DNA of 64,000 nt from Ancylostoma caninum (taxonomy: Eukaryota > Nematoda > Chromadorea > Rhabditida > Ancylostomatidae): positions 186,001 through 250,000 of the forward strand of contig JBAJFG010000437.1 of assembly GCA_037903475.1 (NCBI GenBank), given 5' to 3'. Both the position numbers and the translations under genes were made by a program. This document shows, piece after piece, positions 1-11,682 of the stretch. A model generated the notes under the pieces. The model worked only from the letters and a program-made list of their open reading frames with translations. It searched no databases and was not told the DNA's origin. Position 1 is the stretch's first letter. The number at the start of each line of letters is the position of its first letter.

Positions 1-2448
1 TGATAGTAATATAGGAGTACCAAAAAGTTTCCGGCCTCAACGAGTTGCACCCCTTTTTTCTCAGAACTAAGTGCGGTCATGTGGCCTGACGTCTTTGCAG
101 AAACCATCGAATTTCATATTCTCAAGCCGACTCGTCCAAAAATAATGGCGCTTTGTTGTAGCCTAACCATGGTGGGCTTCTCTACAGCACACCCGTCCAC
201 AGATCAAGAGTTGCGGTTGCTGCCACATGAGAATGCGGATTCGAATAATTGAATCACACATTCTATAGTTCGTGCCTGGCACCGAGCTACTATTATCTAA
301 CTGGAAGTGTGGAGCAGCGTCTTCGAGCAATGAGATTCAGGCTCGAACCAGGGAGGTGCAAGAGGCCAGTCTGGCAGATCGGAATGAAACCTAAAAAAAA
401 TCTTTGCCTGAGTGGGTGCTACACCCTGTATTTCATTACTGTCCTCGACTCCAAGAAACAAAAAAAAAAGAACTCACCACGTGTCCACCAATCTAGCGGA
501 GCCGAAGAACATGGGACCTGATTCGAAACGTACCACCAAACTTGCAAAATATTTTTCTGAAATCAAATTTTCCGCTTCTATTCTAATTTCAATAAACGAA
601 ATATTCGCCCTGGTTATCTGAGAAATATAGGTCATGCGGAGTTGTCCTTTCTTGTTTCTTTTCCACCGGAATATCAGCAGCTGTATGTGGAAGAAGGTGG
701 GAGTTCCACTTCTGGTCTGAGCTTCATTATCGAACTTTGTTTTTCCTCACATCCTCCAAAAATCCTAAGAAAGTGGCACAAGTCTTCAGCGCTATGCTAG
801 GCTTGGCGAATGTACTGGTTGGCACAGAACTTCTCATTCAAAGTCCTAAACCTGCATCTCATTCATTATTCGTAATTTCAGTTGCTGAGGGTGAGTTATG
901 ACTATACAAGGTATGAAGTACAAGCGGCAAGGCCCGCACCGAGTCGGAACAATCGCTTCTCCTTGATAGTGTTCATTTGTAGTCCTCGTGTCTCATTTTT
1001 ATTGTATTTGATTAGATTGCTTAATAAAATGTACAAGTGCGTTTAGTAGGCCATCTTAGACATCCTACAGGCGGGAGACTGTTGGTTAACATATATGTAG
1101 TATGCACCTCACCTATGAGCGGAAGCACACCCACTACAAAAATTAATTACTTAAGTAATTCCTTTATTATCGGCCGATTGTGAGAAACATTCATGGTCAC
1201 AAGGATAGACATTGTTACGACAATGGAAATAATGAAAACATGGGGATAAGGGGAAGAGAGTGGGTAACTTGGTGTCAAAGGGCAGTGGCCCACCAATACT
1301 GCAAGCGTATGGGGCATATTGTAAGAAATGTACTAGCCGTTACTTTGATTATGGAACGAATGGACTATGCAGGGAGCCAGGAACGCACTCAGCTACACAT
1401 CACTTCCGAGACATGACTTCAACTTCAGCAATTTGAATTACGAACAGTTCTCAATCAAGCTCGACTAATACGACGACGACGACATCAAATACAGCACTTT
1501 CTGAAAAATTTGCTCTGCCGTTATGCGATTCCTCGTTACAGAAAGCAATGAATCGTATCATTCGATGGATGTGGGCTCAAGTAATGATAAGGGCTATATT
1601 GTTAATCAGAAATTGTTAACAAGAATCACAGCTGATAATCATGAAATGCGAGAGGGAAAATTTGACAAAAGTTTTACGCAGTACATTCTTTCCTGCCTTT
1701 GTTCGTCCATCAGGATGGCTCCATTCATATTTCCTGGAGAATTGAAATTCCATTCGCATGAATCTCCTCCTGTCAGGTGTAAAACTACGGGTCCGCGTGA
1801 TTGCGCAAATACGCTTCATTCAAAATTGCATCCACAGTTTCTGTCAGGTAGCCTTCCTCGTCCCTCATGCAAGAAATGACTGTCCTTCTGGAAGAAATCC
1901 CTGCGCCGTGAGCCGAAGCAGTTGCTTATACGGATCGCGACTTCTTTTGCTGTTTTTCCACTTATTCTCCGTAAGGAAAACTTCCCAGCCAGAGCTAGAT
2001 AGAAGCCTGATAGGGGCAGGTCCGGGCTACGTGGTGACTTGGATAGGGCTTCTCGTCTTCTTTCTCTGAGTAAGAATGCGTCTCCTGTAAATTCTCTTGC
2101 TACTTTCGAAGATTCCTCATCACTAGGATAGCTACCTACCAACAAAATAATGGTTCAAATTCACCTTGTGATCAGCACTGAATGAGATGTACGTATGCAC
2201 TGATTTCTATTCATGTATAATGATAACTATTTTTTAACGTCTATCTTGAACAGTGTAATAAATGTATATATTTACATATGTATATTTCTTGTAGTCGTTG
2301 TGTGGACAAAAAAGAGAAAGAGATCCCCCGCACTCATCTTGCAAGAGTTCAGCGTCTTCAATCAGAAAACTCTTTCCATGTCTTACCATAAAGACAAAAA
2401 AATCTTCTGCACTTGGATGAGTGGATTTGGAGCCGGACTGCTTTGCTG
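1..2448. other. intergenic, nothing assigned
   Basis: I see no convincing exon here. Two minus-strand open frames (1616-1819 and 1816-2145) lie next to each other in different frames. They resemble no family I recognise, and frames of that length are common by chance in this composition. A 16-bp perfect palindrome (AATTACTTAAGTAATT) sits at 1145-1160. Confidence 0.5.
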
Positions 2449-2700
2449 TTATACTTCGGAATATTCGAAATTTTCCCCGAATAATCGTATTTCCAATTTA
2501 TTCAACTTTTTTCTATTTTAGAAAAATCGAATCTCGAGATTATTCCACTTTCCACCTTTTTCGAGCAATCGAATTTTGAGCAAACTCGGAAGTGGGCTTT
2601 CTCTAGTAGTCGAATCTCGAATAAATTTGAAAAGGGCCCTTTTCGAGCAGTCGAGTTTCGAAATATCCGAATTAGAATGTTCAATCAAATTTTTTAATTT
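2449..2700. repeat. degenerate TCGAAT-type short repeat
   Basis: The stretch is full of TCGAA/TTCGAG words spaced irregularly every 10-25 bases. The same texture recurs at 19098-19200, around 30368-30400, and at 47215-47390 inside a sushi-gene intron, so it is a dispersed family. The short open frames across it are by-products of the repeat. Confidence 0.6.
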
Positions 2701-2870
2701 GAATATGTTATTCTGTTCAAAGTTTCGTTGCTCTTTGCTCTCCTCTGCTGAGCTGCAGCTGATTTTTGCATGTGTTGTCGTAATTTGCCCTTTCCTAAAT
2801 GGGAATTGAATTTGTCCCTAGATAAATTAGTTGATTCTGTGAGCTTCAGGCGAGGTTAGCAACTAGTTTA

Positions 2871-2913
2871 TTCTGGCTTACGTTTCGGCAAATCGCCGTC
2901 TTCAGAGCCTGAA
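2871..2913 (-). ncRNA. hammerhead-ribozyme-like motif (left arm)
   Basis: This is the exact reverse complement of the motif at 3346-3388, so it reads on the minus strand toward the outside of the element. The core CTGAAGA, the GGC/GCC stem II, the GAAA segment and the stem I complement are all present. Confidence 0.5.
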
Positions 2914-3345
2914 ATGGGCGACTCGATAAGCTAACTATCCGGCCAAATCTCTATTGAACCACACAAACGAAACGCTAAGCCTGTTTTTCAATCATGAAGC
3001 TAGCTGCTGTACCAAACGCTCACCACTTCGATGTCACTAGAGTGACGTTACTGGAGCGACCGCTAACTGTCAGATGAGATGATAAAAAACCGCAAGGAAG
3101 AATGCCTCTCTATCACACGGGAACTGGCACCGTATCTGGGATTACTCTTCTGATCCGGAAGAGTACGCCCAGTCATCTGCTTTTGAAGACAGTTAGCGGT
3201 CGCTCCAGTAACGTCACTCTAGTGACATCGAAGTGGTGAGCGTTTGGTACAGCAGCTAGCTTCATGATTGAAAAACAGGCTTAGCGTTTCGTTTGTGTGG
3301 TTCAATAGAGATTTGGCCGGATAGTTAGCTTATCGAGTCGCCCAT

Positions 3346-3388
3346 TTCAGGCTCTGAAGACGGCGATTTGCCGAAACGTAAGCCAGAA
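3346..3388 (+). ncRNA. hammerhead-ribozyme-like motif (right arm)
   Basis: Read 5' to 3', the parts are: stem I strand TTC-a-GGCT (3346-3353); core CTGAAGA (3354-3360), matching CUGANGA; stem II GGC..GCC with a five-base loop (3362-3372); GAAA (3373-3376); and CGT completing a minimal ACGT stem III. Next come A at 3380 as the cleavage-site base (UH rule) and AGCC-a-GAA (3381-3388), which pairs with the first strand. One extra C after the core is unusual; it must bulge or pair with G12. Minimal type I hammerheads with very short stem III are known from Penelope-like elements. Cleavage activity is inferred and untested. Confidence 0.55.
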
Positions 3389-3492
3389 TAAACTAGTTGC
3401 TAACCTCGCCTGAAGCTCACAGAATCAACTAATTTATTGTGCAACTATGCCGAGGTTTATTGATAGTCGGACTTTTCAATTGTCCCTAGATA

Positions 3493-4320
3493 GTTTGAAT
3501 TCCTGGTACGGCATAGAGGATTAAGTTCAACGACAGCTTTTTCCACAATTCGATGGCTTTGGACTGCAACCTTCTAAAAAAAATTAAAAAAATAAATAAG
3601 AAACCTAAATAAAAAACCTTCATGAATCAAAAACTGAAGCTTGCCAGACAATTTATGTACCTACAGATGCGCAATGGATTGCTCTTTGAGGAGCTCTAGA
3701 TGATTGAGCATAGGCCTAAAGTCACACTCCGACAAAGATAAAAAAGTCTGCGCGCATTCATAATTTTACACCCTAATAGATAAGTTGTAGTAGTGCATAC
3801 GAATTCTGTTTCTTAGACCAATTATTTATTCTTCCTGCAAACCTCTGTTCGCGAACATTGTTGAGGTTCACCATTTCGTTATTCGGAATCCGGAACTTGA
3901 ACGATTATAATTGACATACTGGAACACGGCGTGAACATAAAACATCGGCGAAATCCTCGTTAGAATAAAATGCAAGTTAATCGGACCAGTCTTTACATTG
4001 ATCAACACGCATTATCCGCTGAGCTCTCGGGAGGTAGAGAGACTGGTGAACATATAATTGATATGCACTTGCAAAACTGTTTGTTGGATCTCTGCATCAT
4101 TAAATTCAAGTTCTGCTTAACCTGGTCTCTACAAGGATATGCGTAATTATAGACGTTGCTATAGTTAGGACCTAATAATGCATTAGATACCTATCGACTT
4201 TTTCGAAATTCGGAGATTCGATTTCGTATGGTTCACTCGGATGTCTCTTTTGAAGAAGAGGGAGCCATACAATCCCATAGGAATGATATGCAGGCATTAG
4301 GTCCCTTTTTTAATCTAAAA
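3493..4320. other. intergenic, nothing assigned
   Basis: AT-rich DNA without a recognisable exon, RNA gene or clear repeat. Confidence 0.5.
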
Positions 4321-4342
4321 ATAGTCTTTAAATCCGTCTTTC

Positions 4343-4585
4343 TGGACGGAGTCTGTGACAGATTGCTAACCCGAGTTAACATGTGAAGTCGTTGATCTTA
4401 TCGACTGAACACGTCAAGACTCGTTGGCCACCGCGACAGCCGTGGCAGGCAGCCAGCACAGCGGAGCGATCCGCCTCCGGGCTCCAAAAATGTAGCCGTT
4501 TTGACCGCTTCAAAAATGGGGCTTCTGTCATTTTTTAGTCTGTTGATGTACATTACTGGGATCAACATGACCAGAAGGCCTAGGA
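4343..4585. repeat. dispersed repeat, sister copy near 42.05-42.28 kb
   Basis: The segment containing TTGCTAACCCGAGTTAAC, GGCAGGCAGCCAGCACAGCG and TGATGTACATTACTGGGATC matches 42050-42280 in order and orientation. There the sequence lies inside a TTAA-ended element within a sushi-gene intron. This copy has no visible TTAA ends and appears truncated. Confidence 0.65.
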
Positions 4586-4617
4586 TATGTCTTTAACTCC
4601 AACAATGGTTTTTTTAA

Positions 4618-4775
4618 TGACGCATACAGACGTCTTAGATTACCCACGGTGAACGTGTTGCTGCGTGTGTTATTCTTGGATAAATTCGTAGGGTGCTAAC
4701 GCATTTACTCTGGGTAATCTCAGTGATACACCCGGACCCCGGTTGCATCATTGAGATTACCTAGCGTAAGTGTGC
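4618..4775. repeat. imperfect repeat related to 48.1-49.0 kb array
   Basis: Words such as GATTACCCACGGTGAACGTG and TTTACTCTGGGTAATCTCAG are variants of a unit that recurs several times at 48140-48970. It forms a partial snap-back because the unit is present in both orientations here. Confidence 0.5.
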
Positions 4776-5940
4776 TCACTCCAAACCCAGACTTGGTATG
4801 TCTCCCCGATGGACAGGATGGAAAAATTGTCGCTAATATTGCTGCTAGTTTAGGGAAACAAACGTCTTAGGAGTTTTGTTACTTGTAGTTGAAATGGACA
4901 GGTCTTCCGCTTTTGTTGGGGCTTGTGAGGAACCGTTGTAGAACACCCTGTGCTTCGAGGATATCAAAAGAATCACCAAGGCATAGAAGGCAACCAACAT
5001 CTTCCAGGCCACTGCAATTCCTCAGCTTTTGTCACCGGTCACAGCTTATCTAATGCTATAAACGCAAATTAGGACGTTCTCTCACATTCTAGCGTGATGT
5101 TCTTTAGATCCAGACTTTGAAGCAGCCATTCTGTATAGAACTCCTGCCAGAAAACTGCTGGTTCGAGGGAATTTTCAGAGCATTTTCGTTCTTCAAAGTA
5201 TACTACTATGAAGAGGAACGAAGTTTTCTGCAGTAATTATGTAGAAAGCTCTTGCTATAAGCTCATGCTATGCACTTATTACATTTATTTATGGAGACAA
5301 ATACCTATTAAGACTTACTTACTCGACATGTTTACGTATAGTTCGCTAGAGCGAGAAGTAGACATGAAATGAATGGAATGAGAGAAGGTGCTAATGCTTC
5401 TCTAATTCACTTCAAATTTGAAAGCTTAATCATAGCACTAACTTAATTCAATTTTTCTTTGTCACTAGGGCCTTTTCTTTCCAAAAATAGCAGCATTCCA
5501 AGCTTGGAATGAAGGAACATTAGGTTTCAATGATCAAAATTGCTCTGGATCTAGATTGAGTGAACATGCCATGGGTTAGCTTTTGTTGGGATAAAAGTGT
5601 TAAGTTCCAACTCTTCAAAATCCAGCAACATCAAGGAAGAAGAGAATGAGGACCACGTCTTACTGTAGCAGCTACTAGCCATCCCCAATTACTGTAATTG
5701 TCTACCACTCGTCATCACATTTCTACAATTCTCCGTACTCGTTCTGTATAGCGAGTCTTGTATCTAAGGGAAGTACAAAAACGCTGAGAAATACAATTTA
5801 TCAAAGAGCAGACAGTAATTGTTGCTCATATCCGGCAGTAACTCTTTCGTTATTCACACAATGCTCATTACCATGTGCCAGCCTAGAGGAAGTTGAAGAG
5901 TACAGTTATACTCTGGAGGCCAGTTGAGGACGTGTGCGTC
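4776..5940. other. intergenic, nothing assigned
   Basis: No exon with matching splice signals and no repeat boundary was recognised. The stretch ends at the promoter region of the first sushi gene. Confidence 0.45.
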
Positions 5941-5979
5941 TGCTCGACGTCCGTCTCGGGGGTGGGACTACCGTGTCAG

Positions 5980-5986
5980 TATAAAA
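5980..5986 (+). promoter_or_regulatory. TATA-like box of the four-module sushi gene
   Basis: TATAAAA lies 109 bases upstream of the start codon, in a locally GC-richer stretch. A TTTCAG acceptor at 6079-6084, ten bases before the ATG, could accept a trans-spliced leader or end a short 5' UTR intron; both are common in nematodes. Confidence 0.5.
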
Positions 5987-6094
5987 CCAGTCTCGCTCCT
6001 GTTGTGAGTTTTACGCTCTGACACCTTTTAAAAGCTCATTTCACACTTGAAAAATCGCCATTTCTGAGATTGCGACTATTTCAGGTGGAACAAG

Positions 6095-8328
6095 ATGGTC
6101 CCACTCATACCTCTCTACCTAGTTATTGTTGGAATTTTCAGCCATGGCGTAGCTGGTATGTTTCTTAGTCACTGTACTCCATCTCCCTTAGTATATCAGG
6201 ATTCTGCTGACAAATCATTTTAGCCATTGCTTGCCCCGAACCACTACCGCCTGCCAACGGCATGATCACGTTCCACGGTGAAATCCAGGACGGAACTGTC
6301 ATAACTGCAACATGCACTGGTGGCGGAACATTGATGGGTACGTTCTAAGAAGCGACTTGAGGGCACGGACAGGCTGTTCTGTTTCTCTCCGGATTCATTT
6401 TGGAAGTTCTAGGATCATCCTCGATGACCTGCATCAATGGCCAGTGGCAGCCTCCAACATTTGGAACGTGCAGCACTCTGAATAATATGGTGCCGTCTCC
6501 CCCACCGGGAATTCCTGTAATGGGAGGCACAAGCGGCTCAAGTGAGTGCTACATTCTGCTATTCTCCTGTGAAGCTCTGTTTCTGCAACAATTTTATGGA
6601 TACTGCCTGGAAATTAGCGATTTTTTGAACTGTTTTTCCAGCTGGTGGTGCTCAATGTTTTGCCATGATAACACCGTTTGGCGCAACTATCAGCTACAGC
6701 GACTCTACCTCTAGCACAACGGGTATCCCTTCTCCTATGCATGACCATGGATCTACAGCGACGATGAAATGCACCGACAACTCACAAGTATCAGGTAATC
6801 AATAGGTTGTACAGCATGCAGGTGGATATATAACAAGCGCAAAATTCTAGAAAAATATTCAATAAATATATGGAAATGGGCGGAAAGGGACTTTGTCAGT
6901 CCTTGCGAAAAAAAAACTAGACGGATGTCGTTACTGCAGGATCGTGGCGGAATCCGAACGAGGAATGTGGACGGAGCATGCTTTAAATGAGAGCGTCGAG
7001 TAGGTCTCGCAGCGATTCAGTAGCTACGACGCTGTAAATTCGCGCGCGCAATTCGTACGCACAGAGTATTTTACTATACCGTATAGGCCCAAACAGTTAA
7101 AACTTCTCTGTACGAATTGAATTAAAAGGAATGAATCTAACGCATATGCATATAAGGTAAATGGTGGCCGATGTAGAGTGAAGGCCAATAATCATTGCAC
7201 TGCAGATAGAGAAAGCGTCACTGGTGCGGCGCGGCAGAGCATCTAGGCGTCTTAATTTGAATCGTCATCCGTGAAGTTGCTTGTTTTCCTTACTGGTATC
7301 GCTATGACAAAAAAGAAAAGAAAAAATGGACAGAAAGGCGCTACTGCATGGATAATGCAAATGCATTTCTCCTCCTGCAGTGCACTAACAATTGGCTTTC
7401 ACTGTACCAATTCAAGTCAATTTTCCTGGCAATATTCTCTCTCCGCTCCTTGAAGTCCTACTTCTAGGTACATCATCATCAACATGCCAAAATGGTATGT
7501 GGAATCCAGCCATCCTGGGGAGTTGCTCAAATGGCGGCTTCATGCCAATCGGATCTGGAGTGTCGGCCTTACCAGGGATGCCAGGACTCCCTGGACTCCC
7601 CACCCCATCCATGACCAGTCCATGTTACATCGAATTGATTCCACCCATCAATGGAAATATTACATACAGCAGTCCAGCACCTCACCAGCATGGATCTACA
7701 GCGACTGCGAGGTGCAATGACAATTCAGCAGTATCAGGTAAGAGGCGTGTCGTTTGTAACAACAAAAAAAAAAAGAAAACAAGAAGAGACTTCCACGAAG
7801 GCAGGTGGATCATATGACAGACACAAAATCCATCAAAAAATTCGAAAAGCTGGGGGAAGAAGAAAAAAGTCACTTGAAAATCCGCAGAACTGACATATAA
7901 AAATTCACCTGGAAGTTAAAAAATTACAAAAAACAGATGAACACCTGTTTGACCAAAATGTGATAGTGCTACTGAGATCTTCATTTCTAGGTGAGTCGAC
8001 ATCAACATGCCAAAATGGCATGTGGAATCCACCCACCCTGGGGACTTGCTCAAGCAGCGGCTTCATGCCCTTGGGACCTGGAGTATCACCTTTGCCAGGA
8101 ATGCCAGGACTCCCTGGTCTGCCGACGCCATCCATGACCAGTCCATGCTATTTCGGTCTGATTCCACCTCTCAATGGGAACATCACGTACAGTAGCACCG
8201 CTCCCCACCAACACGGATCGACAGCAACACTCACTTGTAATGCGGGTTACACGCTGAAAGGTAACGCAACTGCCACTTGCAACAATGGTCTGTTTGGAGT
8301 GGTGGGAACGTGCGAGAAATCTCCGTAG
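6095..8328 (+). CDS. secreted protein with four sushi/CCP modules
   Basis: Six exons join in phase: 6095-6155, 6224-6337, 6413-6541, 6642-6794, 7468-7737, 7991-8328 (stop TAG). The product is 354 residues. Exon 1 encodes a signal peptide (MVPLIPLYLVIVGIFSHG), so the protein should be secreted. Four CCP modules follow, each with the C..C..C..W..C pattern seen in complement-control and adhesion proteins; the last lacks the canonical Trp. Modules 1-3 are split by a phase-1 intron just before the third cysteine; the last is unsplit. Exons 5 and 6 are close duplicates, each with the linker GMPGLPGLPTPSM between modules. I chose the start for its position after a TTTCAG acceptor and its signal peptide. 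The ligand is unknown; binding of host or self glycoproteins would be speculation. Confidence 0.88.
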
Positions 8329-9865
8329 TCTGACATGTCGTTACCTCTGTAAAAAGTATTTGTTGATAAAGATGCACTTTTCTTCTCTCTGCTCGGTTTT
8401 CCTTTCTCCCGGTCATCTATTCGCTTGAACTGTTGATATCAGCCTGCTTACAAATTGGTTTGATGCTTACACAAACAAACCTAGAATTAAAACATTCACT
8501 CAAAAGCTTTACGATCATCAAAATGCTGAAGAATACTGGGCAGCCATGATCATCGAAATAATAGGTTATTTTCTCAGCATGGACACCTATGGGTGGAGGT
8601 TAGCAGCAGCTCAACGTGATATATACAGGGTGACGCATAATTCCCCACCGATTTCTTAAAGAAAAAGAGTAGTTAAATCACTATCATCAAGAGAAAGGAA
8701 CAGTACTAGTTTCGTTTCACAGTCCACAGAGTCTCAAGGTAAGACTTCACCCTAACAACAGAGTTTTGGTGAATTGGGAAGGAATCCTAGCATCTCCTCA
8801 ACTCATTCGACCACAACTTGGAACTGACCTCCTTCGACAGTTTCAGCCATTTTGTATGGCATCTATGCCCTGTTTCAAGCTGAGTCTTGTTCTGCATGTT
8901 GCTTTAGTTCACCCAAAAAGAGACAGGTCTTACTGGTGCTCCTAAGATGCCCAACCTTTCCAGATATCCTGGCCGGACACATGGCCACCAGTTGCGCATA
9001 CCACGGGTATCAAATTTTGTATTTTTATTTTGGAAGGGAATAAAACTTTGATGGAGAAATTGTAACTTGTAATTATGTGTTTTCTAGAATGCAGCATAAA
9101 TCCATAGCATCGATGAAGTCTCGAGTTAAGTAAAAGAATAGTACGACGAAATTCCGTGATATATTGCAAATGGGCTATCGCGCACTATTTATGCAAAAGC
9201 AAGCTAAGCGAGCTTGATATCGGTTGCATGACCTACAGCAAGCTTTCTAGAAGCCATATTGTTCGTGAGAAATAGCTCAGCTCCTATGGACATTCCCCCC
9301 CCCCCTCCCCGCCTCCACCAAAATTGATAAATACAATGCTTGATACCCATGAAAAACAAGACAACTAAAACAGTTGATAATCCTTCGGGCACCAGTACAA
9401 GCTCTCTTTTTCGGCCCGAGCTAAAGCGTGATCAGCATGTGGGAGAACCATAGTAAACGTGTTATCGCAAACCCCTGAATAAAATCGAAAACGCGAATAA
9501 AGTAATGTGATAGATAAGCCAATCAATACTTTCGGGTGAAAAATAGCCTATAAAATCCGCCGTCTTGTGGAGCTTCTTCATGCGAAATTTGGTCTGAATC
9601 GGTTCACCATGAGCGATTTCTATGCGGAACATAAACATATAAACAAACTAACATGCATACATACAAACATACATGCATACAAAGCTTTCACCAAACTCGC
9701 ACGGAACTGTCTTCGGAAAACTTTTAGATGCGCCATAACTGTAGAATCTTTCAAAAAGACTAAACAACTCTCACTCGAGGGAAAAGAAAGACTTTCACAT
9801 CAAATAGTTCAAAGTGCCAAAGCAACGAAAAAGATTTGTAACAAGATATGTAACTAAAGCACGAG
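8329..9865. other. intergenic
   Basis: No exon found. At 8625 the word ACAGGGTGACGCATAA resembles the end of a Tc1/mariner-type element, but I could not find its inverted partner. A C-tract lies around 9294-9308. Confidence 0.45.
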
Positions 9866-10076
9866 CGTGCGTCTATATGATGAAGAATAAGGCCTCGTCG
9901 CATAGCAGTCGTATCGCAGTCGCAGCTCAGACGCACGCGTTTACGACCTCGCGGCAGCCGCGCTTTCTTTTCATTGAGGATCTACGTGCCGTGTTGACCG
10001 GTCTTCATGGAAAATCCCATGTAAATGGATGCGTGCGACTGATGCGCGACTGACGCACGCAGCTGGTATAAATTAC
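9866..10076. repeat. GC-rich MITE copy (GCGTGCGTC family)
   Basis: In inverse orientation this matches the 225-bp copies at 59629-59853 and 62192-62416: GGTCTTCATGGAAAATCCCA, GATGCGTGCGACTGATGCGC and an end reading CAGCTGGTATAAATT. The left end is eroded. The short open frames here are shadows of the repeat. Confidence 0.7.
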
Positions 10077-10562
10077 TCTTAAGTCGAACAAAATGAGGGG
10101 GGCGTATATGTCAAGAAAAACAAATTGACACCCTTCCTGCAAGTGAGAAGCACGCGAAGCCCTATTGCCTGCGCTGGTTCGAATTTCGAAAATCAGGTTG
10201 GTCGCGACCTTGCAGCACTTTGCGAGCACTTGCGGTCTTGTCCGAGCCTAGAGCTGCTGAATCGCTATCGATTTTCCGTTGGCAGCACCAAGGCAGGTCT
10301 CCTGCGCCTTTTAGAAGCACAAAGCAGCACTGCTGCTCTTTGCACGAGAGCTGATTTTGTCGGAAAGGGGAGGAGCCATGTGCGAGACTGACTTCGTCCT
10401 CCGAGGCTCGAATGTCTGAGTATATCCATATGGCGATCGCCGGCAGTAGTGGCGATCGCCACGATTGCCGGTGAAGCCTGGGGATACTCTGAGAATGAAA
10501 TGAACCTGTTATCCTACATGACCGTCATCTTATCTCGCTAACACATTCCTTCGCCTATTGTA

Positions 10563-11308
10563 TTAAAGGCAGCACCCACGGAAACTTTCGCTTCTCAGAT
10601 TTTCACTCTTCCTGATTCTTCACTGGAGTCTGAATGGTTCCTATACAGTAACAACACCGGAAACCCACTGCGTTCAGTGCGGTAACTGGTACATCTTTGT
10701 GCCAGCGGCAAATTTGGACGAGTTTTCCGTTAGCTGTTTGTTGCGCGAATTGCAATGGAAACAGCTGTTTTGTTGCGATCTGGGTGAAATTCAGTGGTTC
10801 TTTGTCTTCATGAGTTCTTTTGATGATTTTTTACACTTTTCCCTATTTTTATTAGCTCGAATGTCTTCTCATTTGTATTTTACGGTATGTGAAGCTCTTT
10901 GACAAGTGTTCAAACTACTAATCGTTGAAAATTCAATTTTCTCCAAATTCTCCTCCACTAGAAGATTTCCTGATGTTTTGATTTCTTAGTTAGTTCTTTG
11001 CTAGGTGCTACACATTTTCCAGTGCTTATCTATCCTGATGAGGTGTAGAAAGGCTGTAGTTTAGAACAAATAACTGATTGCGCAAATATCCAACTGGTGA
11101 AAAAAACGACATTATCGATATTTTGATGTCAATCCTAATCGCATGGCTCGTGCATCTCGACCACTGCTGCTACAGTCAACTTGGTCAGGAGCGTCTAAAA
11201 TCAGCGCTTTTGGTGCTATCAGAAAGTTTCGACTTGTTTAGCACCTCCAATACCTTTGGAATACGCTGAGTTTTTCTGGTCGAAAATTTCCGTGGGTGCT
11301 GCCTTTAA
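10563..11308. mobile_element. TTAA-ended element, about 746 bp
   Basis: The left end TTAAAGGCAGCACCCACGGA and the right end (reverse complement of the same 20 bases, ending TTAA at 11305-11308) form terminal inverted repeats of at least 22 bp. TTAA at both ends is the target preference of piggyBac-type transposases. No transposase is encoded, so it would need one in trans. Confidence 0.65.
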
Positions 11309-11326
11309 CGAACGCCTGGGATAAGT

Positions 11327-11479
11327 CCTGCCAGCATGTTCTATCGCCTTTTTTATTGCCAAACACCCGTGAAATGTCTCGCCAACGCATTCTCTCGCCT
11401 TTTGTGTCGCCAAATACTCAGAGTTTGTCTTGCCAACATGTTCTATCTCCTTTTTATGGCCAAACAGACTATTCACACT
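11327..11479. repeat. 51-bp minisatellite, three units
   Basis: Units start at 11327, 11378 and 11429 and share TGCCAACATGTTCTATCGCC-like openings and GCCAAA centres. Since 51 is divisible by three, frames on both strands stay open across it, giving 17-residue repeats in translation that I regard as by-products. Confidence 0.7.
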
Positions 11480-11650
11480 CTCTGCCGGAAAATATATTGT
11501 CAAATATATCTTTCCGTCAAATGTATCGCCACCGAACTTCAGAGTTGGAACTGAATGATTTCATTACACTCATTATCGAAGTTCACGTCTCTCTCGTCTC
11601 TCCACTAGCATTGTGTTGTTTTTAAGTATGCATATTTGATGGATTATTTC

Positions 11651-11682
11651 AGGCCCTGCTGGCGGACGCCGAAACGTCAGCC
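11651..11682 (+). ncRNA. decayed hammerhead-like segment
   Basis: AGGCC, then a short GC stem, GCCGAAACGTC and AGCC resemble the right half and stem I of the motif at 3346-3388. The core reads CTGCTGG instead of CTGANGA, so this copy should be inactive. It may mark another eroded retroelement end. Confidence 0.25.

Larger units (their letters stand above)
2812..3492. mobile_element. snap-back retroelement remnant, possibly Penelope-like
   Basis: Two arms, 2823-3071 and 3188-3436, are perfect reverse complements over 249 bp around a 116-bp spacer (3072-3187). The 13-bp word TTGTCCCTAGATA occurs at 2812-2824 and again at 3480-3492, which looks like a target-site duplication. Each arm carries a hammerhead-ribozyme-like motif near its outer end. 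Hammerhead motifs in terminal repeats, inverted arrangements and variable target duplications are known for Penelope-like retroelements; that assignment is inferred from architecture only. No reverse transcriptase or GIY-YIG endonuclease is encoded, so this copy is non-autonomous. Perfect arm identity implies a recent insertion or recent arm homogenisation. Confidence 0.75.

Noticed and set aside
8625..8660. Possible left end of a Tc1/mariner element (ACAGGGTGACGCATAA)
   Set aside because: No inverted partner was found in the window, so no element boundary can be given.
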